DNA of 64,000 nucleotides, taken from NCBI RefSeq assembly GCF_901827155.1, contig NZ_LR594659.1:1426001-1490000 (forward strand). Direction: 5' to 3'. The translations under genes and the position numbers were made by a program. A model generated the notes under the pieces. The model saw only the letters and a list, made by a program, of their open reading frames with translations. It made no database searches and was not told the DNA's origin. This DNA is from Variovorax sp. PBL-H6. Its GTDB lineage: Bacteria > Pseudomonadota > Gammaproteobacteria > Burkholderiales > Burkholderiaceae_C. Each line of letters opens with the position of its first letter. The stretch's first letter is position 1. Shown piece after piece: positions 46,495 through 56,929 of the stretch.

Positions 46495-48509
46495 GCACAC
46501 CGCCCACCCGCAAGCCGTCATTGCCGATCTGGGTGAGAGTCGGCGCGATTGTGCTGGGGCTGTTTGCGGTGCTCCTGTTGGTGCTCACGCTGTTTCCATG
46601 GGACGCGCTGCGCGGGCCGATCAATCGCTATGTCAGCGAACAGACGGGGCGCAAATTCGAGATTACCCGTCGCCTGGATGTCGATCTGGGGTGGCGCGCT
46701 GCCACCGTGAAACTCGATGGCATCGAGTTTGCCAACCCTCCGTGGGCGCGTGAGCCCTACCTGGTCCGAGCCGAGCGCGCGACTTTTGACATTCGGTTGT
46801 GGCCGCTCCTCGCGCGGCGAGTCGTGATTCCGCACATCTTTCTGGCCTCGCCCGCGCTGGGCCTGCAGATGGAAGAGGACGGCCGGCGCACTTGGGCCTT
46901 GGGCAAGAACACTGCGGACGAAGGCACAGTGCCTGTCATCGGCCTGCTGGAGGTCGACCGGGGTACGCTCGACTTCCTCGCGGCGCACCTTGGCGTCGAC
47001 CTGCATGCGGACTTCAGCTACGACAGCAGCCGTGGGGAGCTGCCGCTCGACTTTCGCATCGAGGGCCGGTACCAGCGCCAGCCGCTCACGGCGCAGGGGC
47101 GAACCGGCAACGTACTGCAGCTCAACGCGGCCGGTCAGCCCCCGTTTCCGCTGGAGATCGATGCGGCAGCTGGCCACACGCACCTGAAGGCCAAGGGCAC
47201 GGTGGCCGAGCTGGCAAGCCTGGACGGCGTGGATGCCCGTTTCGATCTCAAGGGCCAGAACCTTGGCGACTTGTACGGATTGCTCGGAATCGCATTGCCC
47301 CAGACCTCGCCGTATGCGTTGAGCGGCGAGTTGCGCAAGCGGGTCAAGCTGTGGGAGGCGGTGGGTCTCGAGGGCAAGCTGGGCCTGTCGGATATCGGCG
47401 GCGACATGAAATTCGACCAATCGCAGAAGGTGCCTTTCCTGTCCGGTGCTCTTCGCTCGCGGGTGATGGACATGGACGACCTCGGTCCGCTGATCGGCCT
47501 GCCGCCCACGGAGCGCTCCGCCAAGGCCATCGAAGGTCTGACGCCGCCGCCCAACATCGCCGAGGTCAAGCGTGCGCGGCGCGACCCCGGCCGCAAGGTG
47601 CTGCCCGCTGCCACGCTCGACTTCGAGCGGCTTCGCGCGATGAATGCCGACGTGAAATACACGGCCGACCGCATCAGGAACGTCCGTGAGCTCCCGCTGG
47701 ACAAGGGCGGCGTGCAAGTGAAGCTGCGGGACGGCGTGCTGACGCTCGATCCGCTCAACCTGGGCGTGGCCGGCGGGTCGATCACCGGCGCCGTGCGCAT
47801 CGACGGCGCACAGAACCCGGCCGACATCAGGGCCAGGCTTGAAGTGCGCGGCATGCAACTCAGCCGGCTGGTCCCCAAGATCGAAACCATGCGCAGCAGC
47901 TTCGGCAAGCTCGATGGGCGGATCAATCTCTCCGGGCGCGGCAACTCGGTGGCGAGCTGGCTGGGGCATGCTTCCGGCGATGTCGCCGCGCTCACCGGCC
48001 GCGGGGAGTTCAGCAATCTCCTTCTGGAGTTCATGGGGCTCGATGGTGGCGAGATCATCAAGTTTCTCCTGCGCGGCGACGAGAACGTGGTGCTGCGCTG
48101 CGCTGCGATGGCCTTCGACGTCGACAAGGGGGCGATGGTGAGCCGCAGCGTCGTTCTGGATACGGAGGACACCCTGTTCAGCGCGAGTGGCCAGGCCAAC
48201 CTGTCGAAGGAGACGCTGGACTTCGTGGTGCGGCCCCAGCCCAAGGACAGGAGCATCCTGTCCCTGCGCACGCCGCTGGTCATCGGCGGCACTTTTGCGT
48301 CGCCGAGTGCGGGCCTGGAAGCCGGGTCGCTGGCGGCACGGGGCGCTGCGGCTCTCGTGCTCGGAGCGCTCAACCCCTTGCTCGCGCTCGCCGCGACGGT
48401 CGAGACCGGGCCAGGATCGGACGCCGACTGCCAGGCGGTACTTGCCCAGGCCAAGCAGCCGAGTGCCGGCGAGCCAGCGGCTGGCGCGGCCAAGGCCAGG
48501 AAGCAGTAG
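46491..48509 (+). CDS. AsmA family protein
   Basis: 672 residues from GTG 46491. An N-terminal transmembrane anchor (about 12-34, GAIVLGLFAVLLLVLTLFP) is followed by FPWDALRGPINRYVSEQTGR, the AsmA start signature, and a long periplasmic beta-rich domain. The C-terminal AsmA_2-type block runs from about 440 to 620 (LDGRINLSGRGNSVASWLG, SASGQANLSKETLDF). AsmA-like proteins are thought to bridge membranes and move phospholipid. Its C-terminal Ala/Lys tail is disordered. Confidence 0.9.
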   Translation: MSTPPTRKPSLPIWVRVGAIVLGLFAVLLLVLTLFPWDALRGPINRYVSEQTGRKFEITRRLDVDLGWRAATVKLDGIEFANPPWAREPYLVRAERATFDIRLWPLLARRVVIPHIFLASPALGLQMEEDGRRTWALGKNTADEGTVPVIGLLEVDRGTLDFLAAHLGVDLHADFSYDSSRGELPLDFRIEGRYQRQPLTAQGRTGNVLQLNAAGQPPFPLEIDAAAGHTHLKAKGTVAELASLDGVDARFDLKGQNLGDLYGLLGIALPQTSPYALSGELRKRVKLWEAVGLEGKLGLSDIGGDMKFDQSQKVPFLSGALRSRVMDMDDLGPLIGLPPTERSAKAIEGLTPPPNIAEVKRARRDPGRKVLPAATLDFERLRAMNADVKYTADRIRNVRELPLDKGGVQVKLRDGVLTLDPLNLGVAGGSITGAVRIDGAQNPADIRARLEVRGMQLSRLVPKIETMRSSFGKLDGRINLSGRGNSVASWLGHASGDVAALTGRGEFSNLLLEFMGLDGGEIIKFLLRGDENVVLRCAAMAFDVDKGAMVSRSVVLDTEDTLFSASGQANLSKETLDFVVRPQPKDRSILSLRTPLVIGGTFASPSAGLEAGSLAARGAAALVLGALNPLLALAATVETGPGSDADCQAVLAQAKQPSAGEPAAGAAKARKQ

Positions 48510-48536
48510 CGGTCGAGGCGATCGCGCCGATGGCGA

Positions 48537-49301
48537 TCAGCTCGCCGCTGCCGGGCGGTGGCTACAGACGCTGCAGCCTGGATCGCGCGCCACTCGCAAT
48601 GTGTCGAAGGCCGTGCGGCGCCCGTCGAACATCAGGAGGGTGCCCGCCAGCGAGGGGCCGATGCCGGCGAGCAGCTTCAGGGCCTCGTGCGCCTCCAGGG
48701 TGCCGATGGTGCCGACGACCGGCGCGAACACGCCGAGCACCGCGCAGCGCGTTTCCTCGAAATGTGCGTCAGGAGGGAACAGGCAGGCGTAGCAGGGCGA
48801 ATCGGCCTCGCGCGTGTCGTACACGCTCAACTGGCCATCGAAACGGATCGCCGCGCCGGCGACCAGCGGCTTGGCGTGCGTCACGCAGGCGCGGTTCACG
48901 GCATGCCGCGTGGCGAAGTTGTCGCTGCAGTCGATCACCACGTCGGCCGCGGCCACCAGCCGATGCAGCAGGGCCTCGCCGGCGCGCAGCACGTGGGTCT
49001 CGATGCGGATCTCCGGATTGATGTCCCGCATCGCCGTGGCTGCCGACTCGACCTTGGCCTGGCCGACACGGGCGGTGCTGTGCGCGATCTGCCGCTGGAG
49101 GTTGGTGAGGTCGACCTCGTCGTCATCGACCAGCGTGATGTGGCCGACGCCGGCCGCAGCGAGGTAGAGCGCCACCGGCGAGCCAAGACCGCCAGCGCCA
49201 ATGACCAGCGCATGTCCGGCGCTGACGCGCCCCTGGCCGTCGATCCCGAATTCCTCGAGGAGGATGTGGCGCGAATAGCGCAGCAGGTCCTGGTCTTCCA
49301 T
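48537..49301 (-). CDS. moeB: HesA/MoeB/ThiF-family adenylyltransferase
   Basis: 254 residues. Starts MEDQDLLRYSRHILLEEFG, the standard MoeB/ThiF opening. The nucleotide loop is GAGGLGSPVALYLAAAG near 33; the Arg finger is NLQRQIAHS near 70; zinc-binding CYAC and CSVC pairs are near 170 and 245. The conserved Cys is in ETRCAVLGVFAPVVGTIG. It adenylates the C terminus of MoaD- or ThiS-like sulfur carriers. MoeB and ThiF cannot be told apart here: no moa or thi gene is adjacent. A divergent AsmA gene is downstream. Confidence 0.88.
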   Translation of the reverse strand: MEDQDLLRYSRHILLEEFGIDGQGRVSAGHALVIGAGGLGSPVALYLAAAGVGHITLVDDDEVDLTNLQRQIAHSTARVGQAKVESAATAMRDINPEIRIETHVLRAGEALLHRLVAAADVVIDCSDNFATRHAVNRACVTHAKPLVAGAAIRFDGQLSVYDTREADSPCYACLFPPDAHFEETRCAVLGVFAPVVGTIGTLEAHEALKLLAGIGPSLAGTLLMFDGRRTAFDTLRVARDPGCSVCSHRPAAAS

Positions 49302-49353
49302 GCGCCGCGCGGGCCGATACCGGCGCTCCCCCGACGGGAGCTGGCGTGCCGGA

Positions 49354-50796
49354 TCAGTTTTCCTTCTTCTCTTCCTTGTTCTCGACGATCACCTGCGTCT
49401 TGCTGACGAGCACCGGCTCGCCTTTGAGCCGGTTCAGCGCCTGTACCAGCGGGAAGTCCTTCTCGTTGCCGAACTCCGGCACCTTGCGGTCCTGCGGCGG
49501 CTTCTTGGCTTCTTCCTCGAGGCGCTTGCGCGCCTCGTCACGCGCCTTTTCCCGCTCGGGGTCTTTGGCCTCGGGACCCTGGCCGCTCGCCAGGTGCTTC
49601 TCGAGGTCGGCTTCGCGCATGCGCAGCGCCGCGAAGGGACTGCCCTCGGCGCTCTCGTCGACCAGCACGTTGGGCACGATGCCCTTGGCCTGGATCGAGG
49701 TGCCGCTGGGCGTGTAGTAGCGTGCTGTCGTGATCTTGAGGCCGGTGTCCGGGCCGAGCGGGCGCACCGTCTGCACCGAGCCCTTGCCGAAGGTCTGGCT
49801 GCCCATGACGGTGGCGCGCTTGTGGTCCTGCAGCGCACCTGCCACGATCTCACTGGCGGAAGCCGAGCCTTCGTTCACCAGCACCACCAGAGGCACCGTC
49901 TTGAGTGCCGGTGGAAGGTTGCGCAGCGGGTCGCTGCCCGCGCGGCGCTGGTAATACTCGGGCGCTGCCTTGTAGACCGACTTGCTCTCGGGCAACTGGC
50001 CGTCGGTGGACACCACCGTGACGTTCTCAGGCAGGAACGCAGCCGAGATGGCCACCGCTGCGTCGAGCAGGCCGCCCGGATCGTTGCGCAGGTCGAGCAC
50101 CAGGCCCTTGAGGTTGGGCTCCTGCTTGTAGATTTCCTCGACCTTCTTCACGAAGTCGTCAACCGTGCGCTCCTGGAACTGCGACAGGCGGATCCAGCCG
50201 TAGCCCGGCTCCATTACCTTGCCGCGCACCGACTGCGTACGGATCTCCTCGCGCGTGATGGTCACCGGGAAAGTGCGGTTCTCATCCTTGCGGAAGATCG
50301 TCAGGAGCACCTTGGTGCTGGCCTCGCCGCGCATGCGCTTGACTGCCTCGTTGAGCGAAAGCCCACGCACCGCCGTGTCGTCGATGCGGGTGATCATGTC
50401 GTTCGGCTTGAGGCCGGCGCGGAAGGCGGGCGAGCCCTCGATCGGCGACACCACCTTGATCAGCCCGTCCTCCTGCGAGATCTCGATGCCCACGCCGACG
50501 AAGCGGCCGGTGGTGCCTTCTCGAAATTCCTTGAAGGACTTCTTGTCGAAGTACTGCGAATGCGGATCGAGCCCGGCGACCATGCCGGAGATCGCGTCCG
50601 AGATGAGCTTCTTCTCGTCGACCTGCTCGACGTAGTCGCTCTTCACCATGCCGAACACGGCAGCGAGCTGCTGCAGTTCTTCGAGTGGGAGAGGGGCCAG
50701 TGAGCCTCGTGCAACTGTTTGCAACGAGACCGTGGTCAGCGCGCCTGCAACGGCGCCGGCTGCGACCCAGCCGGTGATCTTGAGTTTCTGCCCCAT
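49354..50796 (-). CDS. ctpA: C-terminal processing peptidase, S41 family
   Basis: 480 residues. The N-terminal signal anchor is GWVAAGAVAGALTTVSL. A PDZ domain (about 85-165, GIEISQEDGLIKVVSPIEGS) precedes the S41 catalytic domain: Ser in VNEGSASASEIVAGAL near 314 and Lys in GSQTFGKGSVQ near 339. The C-terminal 80 residues are charged and helical (KEEAKKPPQDRK). It cleaves periplasmic proteins at non-polar C termini. Divergently spaced 101 bases from gpmA upstream, same strand. Confidence 0.95.
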   Translation of the reverse strand: MGQKLKITGWVAAGAVAGALTTVSLQTVARGSLAPLPLEELQQLAAVFGMVKSDYVEQVDEKKLISDAISGMVAGLDPHSQYFDKKSFKEFREGTTGRFVGVGIEISQEDGLIKVVSPIEGSPAFRAGLKPNDMITRIDDTAVRGLSLNEAVKRMRGEASTKVLLTIFRKDENRTFPVTITREEIRTQSVRGKVMEPGYGWIRLSQFQERTVDDFVKKVEEIYKQEPNLKGLVLDLRNDPGGLLDAAVAISAAFLPENVTVVSTDGQLPESKSVYKAAPEYYQRRAGSDPLRNLPPALKTVPLVVLVNEGSASASEIVAGALQDHKRATVMGSQTFGKGSVQTVRPLGPDTGLKITTARYYTPSGTSIQAKGIVPNVLVDESAEGSPFAALRMREADLEKHLASGQGPEAKDPEREKARDEARKRLEEEAKKPPQDRKVPEFGNEKDFPLVQALNRLKGEPVLVSKTQVIVENKEEKKEN

Positions 50797-50897
50797 TTAA
50801 ATGTCCTTGTCGCCTGTCAATCCAATATACACAGCTTGGAAGCAAGTTGTCTGCCGGGGTTCCGCGTACCCGAGGGCGCCGCGGCAGATTTTCAGGC

Positions 50898-51641
50898 TCA
50901 GGCTTTGCCTTGCGCAGCGACCGCAGCCGCCGCCTTTTCGGCGGCTGCCGCATCGCCGAGGTAATAGTGCCGCAGCGGCTTGAGCTCGTCGTCGAGCTCG
51001 TACACCAGCGGGATGCCATTCGGAATATTGAGGCCGACGATGTCGTCGTCGGAGATGCCGTCAAGGTATTTGACCAGCGCGCGGATCGAATTGCCGTGCG
51101 CTGCCACCACCAGGCGCCGGCCGGCGCGAATCGCCGGAGCCATCGATTCGTTCCAGAAGGGCAGGACGCGTGCCACCGTGTCCTTGAGGCATTCGGTCAG
51201 GGGCACCTGTTCGGACGCCAGTTTGGCGTAGCGTGGATCGCCGCGCTCGCTGCGCGGATCGCCGGGCTCGAGCGCCGGTGGCGGCACGCTGTAGCTGCGG
51301 CGCCAGATCAGGACCTGCTCGTCGCCGTACTTCTTGGCCGTCTCGGCCTTGTTGAGGCCCTGAAGCGCCCCGTAGTGGCGTTCGTTGAGGCGCCAGGAGT
51401 GCACGACAGGCAGCCAGGTGCGGTCCAGCTCGTCGAGCGTGTGCCACAGCGTGCGGGTGGCGCGCTTGAGCACGCTGGTGTAGGCCACGTCGAACTCGTA
51501 TCCCTCGGTCTTGAGGAGGCGGCCTGCCTGCTTGGCCTGCTCGATCCCGAGTTGAGTGAGGTCGACATCGGTCCAGCCGGTGAAGCGGTTTTCGAGATTC
51601 CAGGTTGATTCGCCGTGGCGGATCAGTACCAGTTTGTGCAT
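50898..51641 (-). CDS. gpmA: 2,3-bisphosphoglycerate-dependent phosphoglycerate mutase
   Basis: 247 residues. Phospho-His loop [20 protein letters not shown] at 4-23, [12 protein letters not shown] near 90, and the second His in [16 protein letters not shown] near 184. It interconverts 3- and 2-phosphoglycerate in glycolysis. Divergent from the rhodanese-grxC-secB-gpsA series. Confidence 0.97.
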   Translation of the reverse strand: MHKLVLIRHGESTWNLENRFTGWTDVDLTQLGIEQAKQAGRLLKTEGYEFDVAYTSVLKRATRTLWHTLDELDRTWLPVVHSWRLNERHYGALQGLNKAETAKKYGDEQVLIWRRSYSVPPPALEPGDPRSERGDPRYAKLASEQVPLTECLKDTVARVLPFWNESMAPAIRAGRRLVVAAHGNSIRALVKYLDGISDDDIVGLNIPNGIPLVYELDDELKPLRHYYLGDAAAAEKAAAAVAAQGKA

Positions 51642-51681
51642 GAGGGAGGCCTTTGGGAACGCTTGCCGAAACCCGACATTC

Positions 51682-51687
51682 TAAAAT
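51682..51687 (+). promoter_or_regulatory. Probable -10 box of the rhodanese-grxC operon
   Basis: TAAAAT in TCTAAAATCCGCGGTT, 28 bases before GTG 51715. Same TAAAATCC pattern as at 24484 and 15154. The -35 region is not recognisable. Confidence 0.4.
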
Positions 51688-51714
51688 CCGCGGTTTGCCA
51701 CTCGAGAGAACACC

Positions 51715-52122
51715 GTGAAATTCATCGTCGACAACTGGATGCTGATCCTGATTGCGCTCAGCTCCGGCGGCATGCTGGCCTGGCCGCTGCTGCGTGGGGC
51801 CACCTCGGGATCGCTGACGGCACAGGGCGCGGTGCAGCTGATCAACCGCGAGCGCGCCGTAGTGGTCGATGTGCGCGAACCGGAGGAATTCGCCTCCGGC
51901 CACATGATCGGCGCCAGGAACGTGCCGCTCAACCAGCTCGAGACAAAGCTCGCTGGCGCGGTCAAGAACAAGACGGTGCCGTTGCTGCTGGTGTGCGCCA
52001 CCGGGACGCGGGCCCAGCGCGCCGTTGGTATTGCCAAGAAACTCGGCTACGAGCAAGCCCAAGCCGTGGCCGGTGGGCTGAAATCGTGGAAAGAGGCTAA
52101 CCTGCCGGTTGAAAAAGCCTGA
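51715..52122 (+). CDS. Membrane-anchored rhodanese-like protein
   Basis: 135 residues from a GTG at 51715. One N-terminal transmembrane helix (about 5-25, WMLILIALSSGGMLAWPL) and a single rhodanese domain: VVDVREPEEFASGHMIGARN near 45 and active-site Cys in LLLVCATGTRAQRA near 95. It is likely to carry sulfane sulfur or act in thiol chemistry at the membrane. It lies 14 bases before grxC, an arrangement found with secB throughout the proteobacteria. Confidence 0.9.
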   Translation: MKFIVDNWMLILIALSSGGMLAWPLLRGATSGSLTAQGAVQLINRERAVVVDVREPEEFASGHMIGARNVPLNQLETKLAGAVKNKTVPLLLVCATGTRAQRAVGIAKKLGYEQAQAVAGGLKSWKEANLPVEKA

Positions 52123-52136
52123 TCTTTCCATCCCAC

Positions 52137-52406
52137 ATGAGCACGATGCAAGCCGTCAAGATGTACACCACCGCCGTTTGCCCCTACTGCATTCGCGCGA
52201 AGCAGATTCTCAAAGCCAAGGGCGTCGAGCAGATCGAGGAGATCCGCATCGATGGCGATCCGCAAGCCCGGATCACGATGATGAACATCACCCAGCGGCG
52301 CACCGTCCCCCAGATTTTTATCGGGGACACGCATGTCGGCGGCTGCGACGACCTGATCGCCCTCGACAGCCGTGGCGGCCTGGTGCCGCTGCTGCAGGGC
52401 GGCTGA
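52137..52406 (+). CDS. grxC: Dithiol glutaredoxin 3
   Basis: 89 residues. Active site AVCPYCIRAKQIL (CPYC), glutathione-binding TVPQIFIGDTHVGGCDDL. It reduces protein disulfides and glutathione mixed disulfides. ATG 52137 is used; 52146 (MQAVKMYTT) is a possible alternative. A hairpin follows the stop (52413-52440), then secB. Confidence 0.95.
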   Translation: MSTMQAVKMYTTAVCPYCIRAKQILKAKGVEQIEEIRIDGDPQARITMMNITQRRTVPQIFIGDTHVGGCDDLIALDSRGGLVPLLQGG

Positions 52407-52412
52407 CGCCAC

Positions 52413-52440
52413 GGGGCGATAATCGCCCCCTTTCCCCTTT
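52413..52440 (+). terminator. Terminator-like hairpin after grxC
   Basis: Stem GGGGCGA/TCGCCCC (52413-52419, 52423-52429), 3-base loop, followed by the pyrimidine run CTTTCCCCTTT. The loop region GATAAT also resembles a -10 box for secB, so the element could be a promoter instead of, or as well as, a terminator. Confidence 0.45.
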
Positions 52441-52521
52441 TCCCATTCATTCAAACACGCCAGCCCGCTGTCGGGACACCTCTTCCCAGCGGGCGTTGTT
52501 TTGATCTTCGAAAGTTCTGCC

Positions 52522-52986
52522 ATGGCCGACCAGCAAGCCCAAGACCCCGTCTTCCAGATCCAGCGCGTCTACCTGAAAGACCTGTCGCTCGAGCAGCCGA
52601 ACTCGCCGGCCATCCTGCTGGAGCAGGAGCAGCCCACCGTCGACATCCAGCTCGGCGTCGATGCCCAGCCCGTGACCGACGGCATTTTCGAGATCACCGT
52701 CTCGGCTACCGTGCAGACCAAGATCCAGGACCGCACCGTTTTCCTGGTCGAGGCCAAGCAGGCCGGCATCTTCGAGATCCGCAACCTGCCCGAAGAGCAG
52801 ATGGGCCCGATCCTCGGCATTGCCTGCCCCCAGATCGTCTATCCCTATCTGCGCGGCAACGTGGCCGACGTCATTCAGCGCGGCGGCTTCCCCCCGGTTC
52901 ACCTGGCCGAGATCAACTTCCAGGCCATGTTCGAGCAGCAGCAGGCCCAGGCGGCCGGCCAGACCTCCCCGATCGTTACCCAGTAA
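52522..52986 (+). CDS. secB: Protein-export chaperone SecB
   Basis: 154 residues from ATG 52522 ([20 protein letters not shown]). The conserved core includes [13 protein letters not shown] and [20 protein letters not shown] with [17 protein letters not shown] at the C terminus. A tetrameric cytosolic chaperone that keeps preproteins unfolded and hands them to SecA. 28 bases before gpsA, the standard neighbour. Confidence 0.97.
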   Translation: MADQQAQDPVFQIQRVYLKDLSLEQPNSPAILLEQEQPTVDIQLGVDAQPVTDGIFEITVSATVQTKIQDRTVFLVEAKQAGIFEIRNLPEEQMGPILGIACPQIVYPYLRGNVADVIQRGGFPPVHLAEINFQAMFEQQQAQAAGQTSPIVTQ

Positions 52987-53014
52987 AACGCCACCGCGCA
53001 TTTCGCAGCCGCCG

Positions 53015-54010
53015 ATGAAGATCTGCGTGCTCGGCGCTGGCGCCTGGGGAACGGCGCTGGCAGTCAATGCGGCCGGCCGCCATGCGGTCAGCCTCTGGGC
53101 GCGCGATTCGGCCCAGGTGCAGGCCATGACGGGAGCGCGCGAGAACGCGCGCTACCTGCCCGGCGTCCCGCTTCCCCCGTCGTTGGACTTGCGCAGCGGC
53201 ACCGTGCTCGCCGCGGTCGCCGGTGCGGACCTGGCAATCATCGCCACCCCCATGGCCGCCTTGCGCGAGCAACTCCTGCTGCTGCGCGCTGCGGGCTGCC
53301 CGGTGGCATGGCTGTGCAAGGGCGTGGAGCCGGCCCTGGCCGGCGCGGTGGGCCTGCTGGCCCACGAGATCCAGGCCCAGGTGGCGCCTGGCCTGGTGGC
53401 CGGCGTGCTCAGCGGTCCCAGCTTCGCGCAGGAGGTCGCGCAGGGCCGCCCGACGGCGCTGGTCGCCGCCAGTTCCCATGCCTCCCTGCGCTCATCGCTC
53501 GTGGATGCCTTCCACGGCCCGAACCTGCGTGTCTACGCCAACGACGACATCGTCGGCGTCGAGGTGGGCGGCGCCGTGAAGAACGTGCTGGCGATCGCCA
53601 CCGGCCTGGCCGACGGCCTGGCCCTCGGTCTCAATGCGCGCGCTGCCCTGATCACCCGCGGCCTGGCCGAGATGACGCGCCTGGGCCTCGCCCTGGGCGC
53701 ACGATCCGACACCTTCATGGGGCTTTCGGGCCTGGGCGACCTGGTGCTCACCGCCACCGGCGATCTCTCGCGCAACCGCAAGGTCGGCCTTCTCCTGGCC
53801 CAGGGGCAGAGCCTCGCGCAGGCGGTGGACTCGCTCGGCCACGTGGCCGAGGGCGTCTACTGTGCACGCAGCGTGGTCCAGCGCGCGCGCCACCTGGGCG
53901 TCGAGATGCCCATCGCGGAGAGCGTGGTGGCCCTGCTCGATGGCCGCGTGCGGCCCGCGGAGGCGGTCGCGGAGCTGATGCGGCGCGAGCCAGGCGTCGA
54001 AGCGCCCTGA
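53015..54010 (+). CDS. gpsA: Glycerol-3-phosphate dehydrogenase [NAD(P)+]
   Basis: 331 residues from ATG 53015 ([20 protein letters not shown]; Rossmann GxGxxG at 7-12). Catalytic Lys in [20 protein letters not shown] near 190; [14 protein letters not shown] and [12 protein letters not shown] in the C-terminal domain. It reduces dihydroxyacetone phosphate to sn-glycerol-3-phosphate for phospholipids, the same metabolite taken up by Ugp. Confidence 0.97.
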   Translation: MKICVLGAGAWGTALAVNAAGRHAVSLWARDSAQVQAMTGARENARYLPGVPLPPSLDLRSGTVLAAVAGADLAIIATPMAALREQLLLLRAAGCPVAWLCKGVEPALAGAVGLLAHEIQAQVAPGLVAGVLSGPSFAQEVAQGRPTALVAASSHASLRSSLVDAFHGPNLRVYANDDIVGVEVGGAVKNVLAIATGLADGLALGLNARAALITRGLAEMTRLGLALGARSDTFMGLSGLGDLVLTATGDLSRNRKVGLLLAQGQSLAQAVDSLGHVAEGVYCARSVVQRARHLGVEMPIAESVVALLDGRVRPAEAVAELMRREPGVEAP

Positions 54011-54052
54011 AGCCCCGCTCGCGGGCCACGAGGATTGAAAGAACAACACGAT

Positions 54053-54931
54053 ATGGACGACAGCTTCTTCGACTTCTCCCCGGCCCGGATAGCGGAACTG
54101 GCCGCCGCTGATGGCGCGCGCGCCCTGCGGGAGGACGCCGGCGACGGCGACCTCACCGCCGCCCTGGTGCCCGCCGGCAGCCGCGCCACTGCCCGCGTGC
54201 TGTTGCGCGAGCCTGCCGTGCTGTGCGGCTCGCCCTGGGTGAACGCCATCGTGCGGCAGCTCGATCCGCAGGCGCGGATCGACTGGCATGGCGCGGAAGG
54301 CGTGCGCTGCGCGGCCGATCAGGTGGTCCTGGAGATCGAGGGCGACGCCCGCGCCTTGTTGACCGGAGAGCGCACTGCGCTGAACTTCCTGCAACTCCTC
54401 AGCGCGGTCGCGACGCGCACGGCCGCCTACGTGGAAGCGGTGCGCGGTACGCGCGCCGTCATCGTCGACACCCGCAAGACCCTGCCGGGCCTGCGCCTCG
54501 CGCAGAAGTACGCCGTGCGCACGGGCGGCGGTACCAACCACCGCATCGGCCTCTACGACGCCATCCTCATCAAGGAAAACCACATCGCCGCGGCCGGCGG
54601 CGTCAGCGCCGCGCTGCGGGCCGCCAGCGAAGCAGGCCGCCGGGCCAGGTTCGTCGAAATCGAAGTCGAGACCCTGGCCCAGCTCGACGAGGCGTTGGCC
54701 CAGGGCGCCCGCATGGTCCTGCTGGACAACATGGATCTATCGACCTTGCGCGAGGCCGTGCGCCGCAACGATGCGGCCGCAGGCGACCGTGCCGTGCTCG
54801 AGATCTCGGGCGGCGTCACGATGGACAGCGTGCGTGCCCTGGCCGAGACCGGCGTGGACCGCATCTCCGTCGGCGCCCTGACCAAGGACATCAAGGCGAT
54901 CGATTTCTCGATGCGTTTTCAGGAAGCCTGA
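54053..54931 (+). CDS. nadC: Quinolinate phosphoribosyltransferase
   Basis: 292 residues from ATG 54053; TTG 54035 is an alternative with a better ribosome site. Signature TRKTLPGLRLAQKYAVRTGG near 143 and HRIGLYDAILIKENH near 165. The C-terminal half has the TIM-like barrel (EISGGVTMDSVRALAETGVD). It makes nicotinate mononucleotide from quinolinate and PRPP. It lies 3 bases before nadA; nadB is 2.4 kb away on the other strand. Confidence 0.96.
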   Translation: MDDSFFDFSPARIAELAAADGARALREDAGDGDLTAALVPAGSRATARVLLREPAVLCGSPWVNAIVRQLDPQARIDWHGAEGVRCAADQVVLEIEGDARALLTGERTALNFLQLLSAVATRTAAYVEAVRGTRAVIVDTRKTLPGLRLAQKYAVRTGGGTNHRIGLYDAILIKENHIAAAGGVSAALRAASEAGRRARFVEIEVETLAQLDEALAQGARMVLLDNMDLSTLREAVRRNDAAAGDRAVLEISGGVTMDSVRALAETGVDRISVGALTKDIKAIDFSMRFQEA

Positions 54932-54934
54932 TCC

Positions 54935-56047
54935 ATGACATCAGCCGTCATCAGCGTCGACTACGAGCAGCCCGTTTCCGACGCCGCCTGCGACACGCGC
55001 CATGCCTGGGCGCGCGTGCCGGCCGAGCCCTCGCGGGAGAAGCGCGAGGCGCTCAAGTCCCGCATCCGCCGTCTGCTGCGCGAGCGCAATGCGGTGATGG
55101 TCTCGCACTACTACGTGCATCCCGACCTGCAGGACCTGGCCGAGGACACCGGCGGCATCGTCAGCGATTCGCTCGAGATGGCGCGCTTCGGCCGCGACCA
55201 TCCAGCCCAGACCCTGGTCGTCTCCGGCGTGCGCTTCATGGGCGAGACCGCAAAGATCCTCTCGCCCGAGAAGCGCGTGCTGATGCCGGACCTGGATGCC
55301 ACCTGCTCGCTGGACCTGGGCTGCCCCGTCGATGCCTTCAGCGCCTTCTGCGACCAGCACCCCGACCGTACCGTGGTCGTCTACGCCAACACCAGCGCTG
55401 CAGTGAAGGCGCGTGCCGACTGGCTCGTCACCTCCAGCTGTGCGCTCGACGTGGTGGGCGCCTTGCATGCGCAAGGCCACAAGATCCTGTGGGCGCCCGA
55501 CCGGCACCTGGGCGACTACATCCGGCGCGAGACTGGCGCCGACATGCTGAGCTGGGACGGCGCCTGCATCGTGCATGACGAGTTCAAGGCGCTCGAGCTG
55601 CAACTGCTGGTCGAGGCCCATCCCGGCGCCAAGGTGCTGGTGCATCCCGAGTCGCCGGCGCCAGTGGTCGCGCTGGCCGACGCCGTGGGCTCCACCTCGG
55701 GCATCCTCGCCGCCGCGCAGCGCATGGATGCGCACGAATTCATCGTCGCGACCGACACCGGTCTCCTGCACAAGCTGCGCACGCTCAACCCCGGCAAGGC
55801 CTTCATCGAGGCGCCCACTGCCGGTAACGGAGCCACCTGCAAGAGCTGCGCGCACTGCCCCTGGATGGCGATGAATGGGCTGGCCGACCTGGCGCGCGTG
55901 CTGGAGACGGCCGACGGCGAGGTGCATGTGGACCCGGCGCTGGGCCTGCGTGCGCGCGTGCCGATCGACCGCATGCTGGCCTTCACCGCGGGGCTCAAGA
56001 AGGGCCAGCCCGCGGGCAGCTTGGTGGCCGGCATCGGCGCGGCCTGA
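54935..56047 (+). CDS. nadA: Quinolinate synthase
   Basis: 370 residues, of the long, multi-domain NadA class. The motifs [18 protein letters not shown] and [17 protein letters not shown] are present. Cys ligands for the 4Fe-4S cluster fall in [14 protein letters not shown] near 122, SSCALDVVG near 168 and [17 protein letters not shown] near 300. It condenses iminoaspartate from NadB with DHAP. It follows nadC by 3 bases. Oxygen-sensitive. Confidence 0.96.
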   Translation: MTSAVISVDYEQPVSDAACDTRHAWARVPAEPSREKREALKSRIRRLLRERNAVMVSHYYVHPDLQDLAEDTGGIVSDSLEMARFGRDHPAQTLVVSGVRFMGETAKILSPEKRVLMPDLDATCSLDLGCPVDAFSAFCDQHPDRTVVVYANTSAAVKARADWLVTSSCALDVVGALHAQGHKILWAPDRHLGDYIRRETGADMLSWDGACIVHDEFKALELQLLVEAHPGAKVLVHPESPAPVVALADAVGSTSGILAAAQRMDAHEFIVATDTGLLHKLRTLNPGKAFIEAPTAGNGATCKSCAHCPWMAMNGLADLARVLETADGEVHVDPALGLRARVPIDRMLAFTAGLKKGQPAGSLVAGIGAA

Positions 56048-56089
56048 AGGGGCGCGTCTCCAGGCGGGATGCTGTAGCTCCTCAGGAAA

Positions 56090-56929
<840 letters not shown>

